A stretch of 64,000 nucleotides of DNA. Source: Thysanoteuthis rhombus (Eukaryota; Mollusca; Cephalopoda; Oegopsida; Thysanoteuthidae). The position numbers and the translations under genes were made by a program. Under the pieces are notes generated by a model. That model made no database searches. It was not told the origin of the DNA and saw only the letters and a list, made by a program, of their open reading frames with translations. Each line of letters opens with the position of its first letter. Position 1 is the first letter of the stretch. Location: positions 48,014,781 through 48,078,780 of the forward strand of contig OY735202.1 of NCBI GenBank assembly GCA_963457665.1, in the 5' to 3' direction. Shown here in pieces: positions 59,290 through 64,000 of this stretch.

Positions 59290-59830
59290 ATCATGTACGA
59301 GATCTGTCTAGGAAGTATTCAGCCGCTTTGAACATCTCGAGCACCATTTTCGTGGCCTTGATGTTACTTGAAAACCAATCAGAAGAGACCCTACTGCATA
59401 TGCTTTAGCAGACATTTTTCTGTGGGGTTATTCAGCATGTAGTAAGATGCATTGAGTGATCTGTGTGATCGTCGCATTAACAATGACCAAGGGTATAGAT
59501 TCTACATGTCTGGTGCCAGGATTTTGAGCAAAACATCGCATCATTCTGGTCCGTCGTCCCCAAATGATCATACTGGGCCCCCTTTGACTTTTCACTGTTG
59601 AATAGGTGGACATTTTAAAACATGGACGTGATTAAGGCGAACGCAATGAAGCGGCTGATGACGAACCCAAAAGAGAGTTTTGCATATGTGGAGAGAACGC
59701 TGTTATGAGTGTGTGACGTCCGAAAGGGAATAATTCAAAGCTGACATTGCCTGCGGACGGATTTTTCATATTGACGCGGCAAATTCTACTGGAAGAGTGG
59801 GAGACAAGAATAATCATGATTTTATCTTAG
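59290..59830 (-). repeat. Dispersed DNA-transposon-like family, reverse copy
   Basis: Starts ACGAGATCTGTCTAGGAAGT with ATTCAGCCG and GAACATCTCGAG, the reverse complement of the end of the 55540-56055 copy. AAAACCAATCAGAAGAGACC and the TTGAGTGATCTGTGTGATCG box follow in reversed order. The region 59640-59820 may be an interior segment absent from the other copies. Confidence 0.6.
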
Positions 59831-60063
59831 CATCGATCGCGTTTATACCTGCTATAATTAGGCATGGTTTTGTCTCTTCTAATCGTTACCCACCGACTTT
59901 ATCATTATTCCATCACTCATCCTTTTCTCCTTAATCATTTTGGGAAGTTATGAATATTTTCAATATTCTGTATATCTTCATTAGTCGAATTTGAAAATTT
60001 TAATAATTTCATTATTTCATGAATAAAAAACAGTCTTATCTTACTTTCCTCTCTCTCTATAAC

Positions 60064-60240
60064 AACGACATCATTATCATTAATGATGATGATGATGATG
60101 ATGATGATAATAATAATGGTGATGATACTATTACTACCAATTGTGATAATGATAATAATAATGATTATAATAATGATAATAATAATGATGATGATGATGA
60201 TGATGATAATGATGATGAGAAGAAAAATGCTGATGAGTAA
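60064..60240 (+). repeat. GAT/AAT imperfect triplet repeat
   Basis: Mixed GAT, AAT and ACT triplets. The three open frames over it (Asp/Asn, Ile) are translations of the repeat. Confidence 0.9.
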
Positions 60241-60329
60241 GTTCTGAATTGCGTATTTTCCAATCGAAGTTTCAGCAATATTCGATACACAATCCGTACT
60301 TAATGCATTGAAAAAAAGAAATAAATTGA

Positions 60330-60680
60330 TAGTCAATGATCAAGAATTGATTCAAGTGTTACTGACAGGATAGAGCTATTATGTGTGAAACTCCATAGCT
60401 TATGATTTTACTACGATACGAATGCATTGAAAAGGATTTTATTTTAGAAACGGATTGAAAATCCGTAAGAAAAGGATTGTCTGTAGCCAGGAATTAATAA
60501 TATAAACGTCACTGAAAGGATGTGGCCATTATATGAATAATGTGAATGCTTATTAAATGGTTTCTTCATGAAAATGTATTGCAAACAATTTTACTATGGA
60601 AAGGCATTGAAGATCGGAAGAAAAGGTCAGTGGCTAGGAATAATGCAAGAAATATTGTCCAGCAAGTTCCAGCAAGATTA
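60330..60680 (+). repeat. Two diverged tandem units of about 175 bp
   Basis: GGATTGAAAATCCGTAAGAA, AAGGATTGTCTGTAGCCAGG and AATTAATAATATA at 60449 correspond to GGCATTGAAGATCGGAAGAA, AAGGTCAGTGGCTAGGAATA at 60601. Confidence 0.5.
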
Positions 60681-60829
60681 TTCGTATTTCCTTTACAAAG
60701 GGAATAAACTAGACCTAGTTGCAAATGTATGTGTAAAGTCACAAGTGAAGGTGTACTGTGCGGTACATCTTAAGCGAGTTATCGGTAGCAAAGCTTATCA
60801 ACTTGACAGCTAGGAAGCAAACTTTCATC

Positions 60830-61205
60830 CTTCAGTCCTGATCAGTAATAAGTCGTGTGTGACCGTGATTACTACAGCGAGTTCAATCCCAACTGGACAC
60901 ACCGCATTTGTGGTCTAATTCTGCACTGATCTTAGATTAGCAAATATTGTACGGTGTCATTGAGAAGTAGTTATTAAGCTAGAATATCAGTCTATCGCTA
61001 CAGTAGTGAGTTCGATCCCTGTTAAATGCCAAATACTTTGAGTCTTCAGTCAGACTATGTTTAGCTTATAAAACATTTTTAAAAAATAATAAGATACAAA
61101 TATTTAATAACGCACCTCATCTCTGAGAAAATTTTACCAAGATAGACTATTGTTACCATAGTGAGTTCAATTACCACCGGATAGACCACCCTTGTGGCTG
61201 TACTG
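60830..61205 (+). repeat. Array of tRNA-like units, left part
   Basis: GTGA/GCGAGTTCAATCCCAACTG boxes at about 60882, 61005 (GTGAGTTCGATCCCTGTTA) and 61159 (GTGAGTTCAATTACCACCG) are spaced 120-155 bases. Each is preceded by a GATTACTACAGC- or ATCGCTACAGTA-like stretch. B-box-like, without a cloverleaf. Confidence 0.6.
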
Positions 61206-61595
61206 AGTAATTTCTTCTCTTTTTTCCAGTTCAAGAAAGAAGAGTATACAACCAATGCATCCGCCTGATAACCACCTCTGGAGCTGGAACATGGAACCTT
61301 ACCAAGAGATTGAACCTCAAATTGAAAACCATGCAACGAGCACATGAAAAATGCAAGCTCAACCTCATATGGAATTATCACAAGACAGCACAATATATCA
61401 GGGTGAAAACAGGAGTTTGAGACATCATAGAATCCATTAGAAAATTGAAATGGCTTCGGGCTGGTCATGTTGCAAGAGTGTTAGACTCAGAATTCATACT
61501 GGAGAGACGAAGTAGACTGTCCAGAAAGTACAAGGTCTAGCGAATCCTTGGGAAGGTCTATGTCCAAAGACAGACGACAAAAGACTGATGATCGA
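61205..61595 (+). mobile_element. RTE-like retroelement 3' end inserted in the tRNA-like array
   Basis: Plus-strand traces: KKRVYNQCIRLITTSGAGTW, LTKRLNLKLKTMQRAHEKC, LNLIWNYHKTAQYIRVKTGV, DIIESIRKLKWLRAGHVARV and ending ILGKVYVQRQTTKD, then TGATGAT. The surrounding array resumes directly after it. Confidence 0.8.
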
Positions 61596-61830
61596 TACCG
61601 GCACCCTGCAGTAGTGACTGATAAGCTAGTATCATGGACCATAACTACTGTTGTGAGTTCAATACCTCAGAGGGTACTCCACTCTTGAACTGTACCAAGT
61701 ATATATCCTTAGATATAAATTTAAGCGCCTCACCATCGAGTGGTGGTTAGCAAGATAGTCTCACAAACCATTGTTACTATAGCTATATCAATCCTCACCA
61801 GGTACCAACGTTCATAGCCCTGTACCCAAC
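61595..61830 (+). repeat. Array of tRNA-like units, right part
   Basis: CCATAACTACTGTTGTGAGT then TCAATACCTCAGAGGGTACT, and AACCATTGTTACTATAGCTA then TCAATCCTCACCAGGTACC continue the pattern of 60830-61205. Confidence 0.6.
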
Positions 61831-63890
61831 TAGAGGGGTGACAATTTAAACTCCTTATAATGTCTAGAAACAATATTGGAAGACTAATAGAAAGCTTAAT
61901 TGGTAAAAGATGGAATATACGAAACCCGGATAAGAAGAAAGAATAAACTCATATGTAGAGTTCAATCGCTATATTGAAATGATAAATACAATCGCTTTAT
62001 TTTGAGTTATTATCGATTGTATGAATTCCAGATCATAGACAATCCCTTTCTTCCTGGTGTTCAATTAATGATATCCAGAAATGCAGTATTTAATTATCAT
62101 ATTTTATTCTTTCCTTTGAGAGATAATTAATTTGTTTTTGTAGAAAATGACGGAAACAATTTGCGAGAATGGTGGAGTGATGGTATAGATTAATAAATAA
62201 CGATCTGCCCTGTTGGTAAGATTGGTGATACAAGTTGGTATCTGAGTCCAGGTGAAAGATTATATTTTCAATCCCTATTTTCAAGGTAGGTATGCTCTAA
62301 TTGCTGGAATATTGGTGCAATGCGATCATCGTTTTCCAATTTTCCTTTATATATCCTTGTGCAGTTCTAGCTCAAGTAAATAGAAGATAATAACAGACTA
62401 GGGAATACAGCATAAATGCTTAAGATCTATTTTTACTCTATTGAACCTACCTAGGGTGAGCCCTTTACTCTTTCTATGAAACCGCTAAATCAACCAGATG
62501 GCTCGTTCGTATGAAATCAGTGCCAATGGTACTGAAAGAGAAGTGTCCATTTCTCCCCCCCTTTTTTACAATGCCAGATTAGTACTTCAACGACCAGCGT
62601 CTGTGAGTCCGTGCTGCCTTCAGCACAATAACTATGACTAAGCAATCACTATAATATCCAATGATTGATTATCTCTACAAATAGAACTTTATAAATCTTT
62701 CTTGCCTTGTTGACTGCCCACTGTGGGCAAGGCAATCGAATTTACCTAGAATAGACGAAATGCAGAGTCAAAAATAAAGAAACAAATTGCTCTCAATAAA
62801 AAAAAAGAAGGAAAAGAAAAAGCTATGCAAACATACGAAAGAGAATCTTGAGTCTCCGTCCACAATAAACGCATTATTTATAGCCTTTCTGGATACCGCG
62901 GCTTACAAGCACACGCATAATCATCCCGAAATCTACATTAATGTCTTTAACCCTTCATTTCCGAAAAATACGAAATAACAATGGAAATTATCTAAACGAG
63001 AGAACATTAAGCTCCTTAGACTTATCTAAATTAGCTTGTAAAGAGAGTCGGAATGGCTATCAGTATTCTTGGCAGTCGTATCTTGTCCCTTACATGAACT
63101 AATTAAGGTGTTAACAAAAGGAATGACGGACTTACCACTCGCAACCCATGGAAAACGTAATGGAACGACTAACACATATATCTTAAGTTATTTCCTTCTG
63201 ATCAGAAACTCCCACCACGGACAGATCACTTGTCATATTCTGATTCATTCAAAACGCTTTTGATATAAAGATAAAAGAAACTTTGAATGATTGATATCGA
63301 ATTCAATTCCAACTAGGTGCTTCAAATATGCTTCCTCGAACTAAACCTTGTATATCCATGATTTTACAGGTACGCAAAAGTATCAATACGTGAGAAAATA
63401 GTGTAGCTCATATTCAGACTGTTTTAGTATCGGTTCACATTACAAAGGTTTTAATGGACATTTCAGTCTGAAACGTCCTTGTTCAAGGCTCCGTAGAAAA
63501 TCTATTTGTGGAAGCTCCAGTTTTTGTAATTTGAGCTCAGTTATGCTACACGAATTGTGCAATGGAAAATACTTCATTATGTTAGGTTCAAGCATGAATA
63601 TTTTTGCAAAAAGCGGATCAAAGATTATGAGAACATATCAATTTCAGCATTCATTTTTTCTATCCAATCTGAAATGAAATATGACTAACCAATCAATGAG
63701 CAGCATATCAAAGGTCCTCCTGGAGACACATAAAACGTATAACTAGTACGATTCCTGCAATAATTCTCGGTAATCGGGTCATTTTCTTTCAAGAAGACAT
63801 TGCATTATTCTAACCGATTTACTCACTTCCACATCTCCCACTTCCAGCATTTCTAAACTCCAACTAAAATGTATATCTAACTCGACACCA
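61830..63890. other. No gene recognised
   Basis: AT-rich stretch. It holds one family F repeat (62190-62400; CTATTTTCAAGGTAGGTATG, ATATTGGTGCAATGCGATCA). A consensus donor on the minus strand at 63129-63134 follows a TCGTTCCATTACGTTTTCCA segment, but no exon could be built. Confidence 0.5.
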
Positions 63891-63899
63891 TTCCTCTCC

Positions 63900-64000
63900 T
63901 CCCCCTTCTCATCATTATCCTTTTAGTGTTTGTCTTTGAAGAGAGACCCTCCCCGAAATTCGTCAGGCCTCTCTATCATAAGCGTTGTGGAGCCAGTACT
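63900..64000 (-). mobile_element. RTE-like retroelement 3' tail, cut by the window end
   Basis: CTCATCATTATCCTTTTAGT, then GACCCTCCCCGAAATTCGTC and CTATCATAAGCGTTGTGGAG, CCAGTACT are the antisense of the conserved RTE ending and run off the window. Confidence 0.75.

Noticed and set aside
62575..62635. Possible exon ending TLVVE on the minus strand
   Set aside because: The DNA resembles a tRNA-like repeat (GTGCTGAAGGCAGCACGGAC) and the donor is poor.
63820..63905. Candidate minus-strand exon reading GVELDIHFSWSLEMLEVGDV before a GTGAGT donor
   Set aside because: Good donor and right phase, but no acceptor was found, it abuts the tail of an RTE copy, and the peptide does not resemble S1 or S2.

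Overview
The window looks like a piece of an animal nuclear genome. It is AT-rich, intron-dominated and full of microsatellites (TA, CA, GA, GACA, ATC/GAT, AAT). It carries decayed mariner/Tc1 DNA transposons, RTE-like non-LTR retrotransposon tails and tRNA-like short repeats. No prokaryotic gene organisation, rRNA or intact tRNA gene was seen. The mix suits a marine invertebrate, most probably a mollusc, but that is an inference from repeat style and not a species call.

Host gene. The only convincing host gene lies on the minus strand. Five exons at 33304-33357, 18252-18390, 14582-14697, 11098-11170 and 4991-5625 have good splice sites and matching phases (0/0, 0/1, 1/0, 0/1, 1/0). Together they give one open reading frame of 339 codons. 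It reads as the end of S2, S3, S4 and a post-S4 coiled coil of an Hv1/TMEM266-type voltage-sensor protein, followed by a very acidic tail. Hallmark S3 acidic residues, the S4 tryptophan, the last two S4 arginines and the S4 asparagine are present. The first S4 arginine is replaced by leucine. The exons for the N terminus, S1 and the start of S2 were not found and may lie beyond 64000. The 3' end lies below 4985.

Layout. 1-4990: 3' part of the gene with no confident exon. 5626-11097: intron holding an almost complete but mutated non-LTR retrotransposon (about 6700-10850, minus strand) with a Myb-like N terminus, reverse transcriptase and a C-terminal endonuclease-like domain, with inverted copies of one sequence at its two ends. 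11171-18251: introns with mariner C-terminal relics, tRNA-like repeats and a foldback. 18391-33303: a 15 kb intron with two decayed mariners, RTE tails and a GA-cored foldback. 33358-64000: no confident exon. It holds the longest RTE remnant, a third mariner, a Tc1/IS630-like transposase relic, a 38-bp tandem array (47310-48240), other degenerate tandem arrays, long TA tracts and a nested RTE insertion near 61.4 kb.

The most interesting items are the divergent voltage-sensor gene, the retroelement with inverted ends, the microsatellite that grew inside a reverse-transcriptase-derived frame near 20.1 kb, the 38-bp array, and several inverted-repeat structures.
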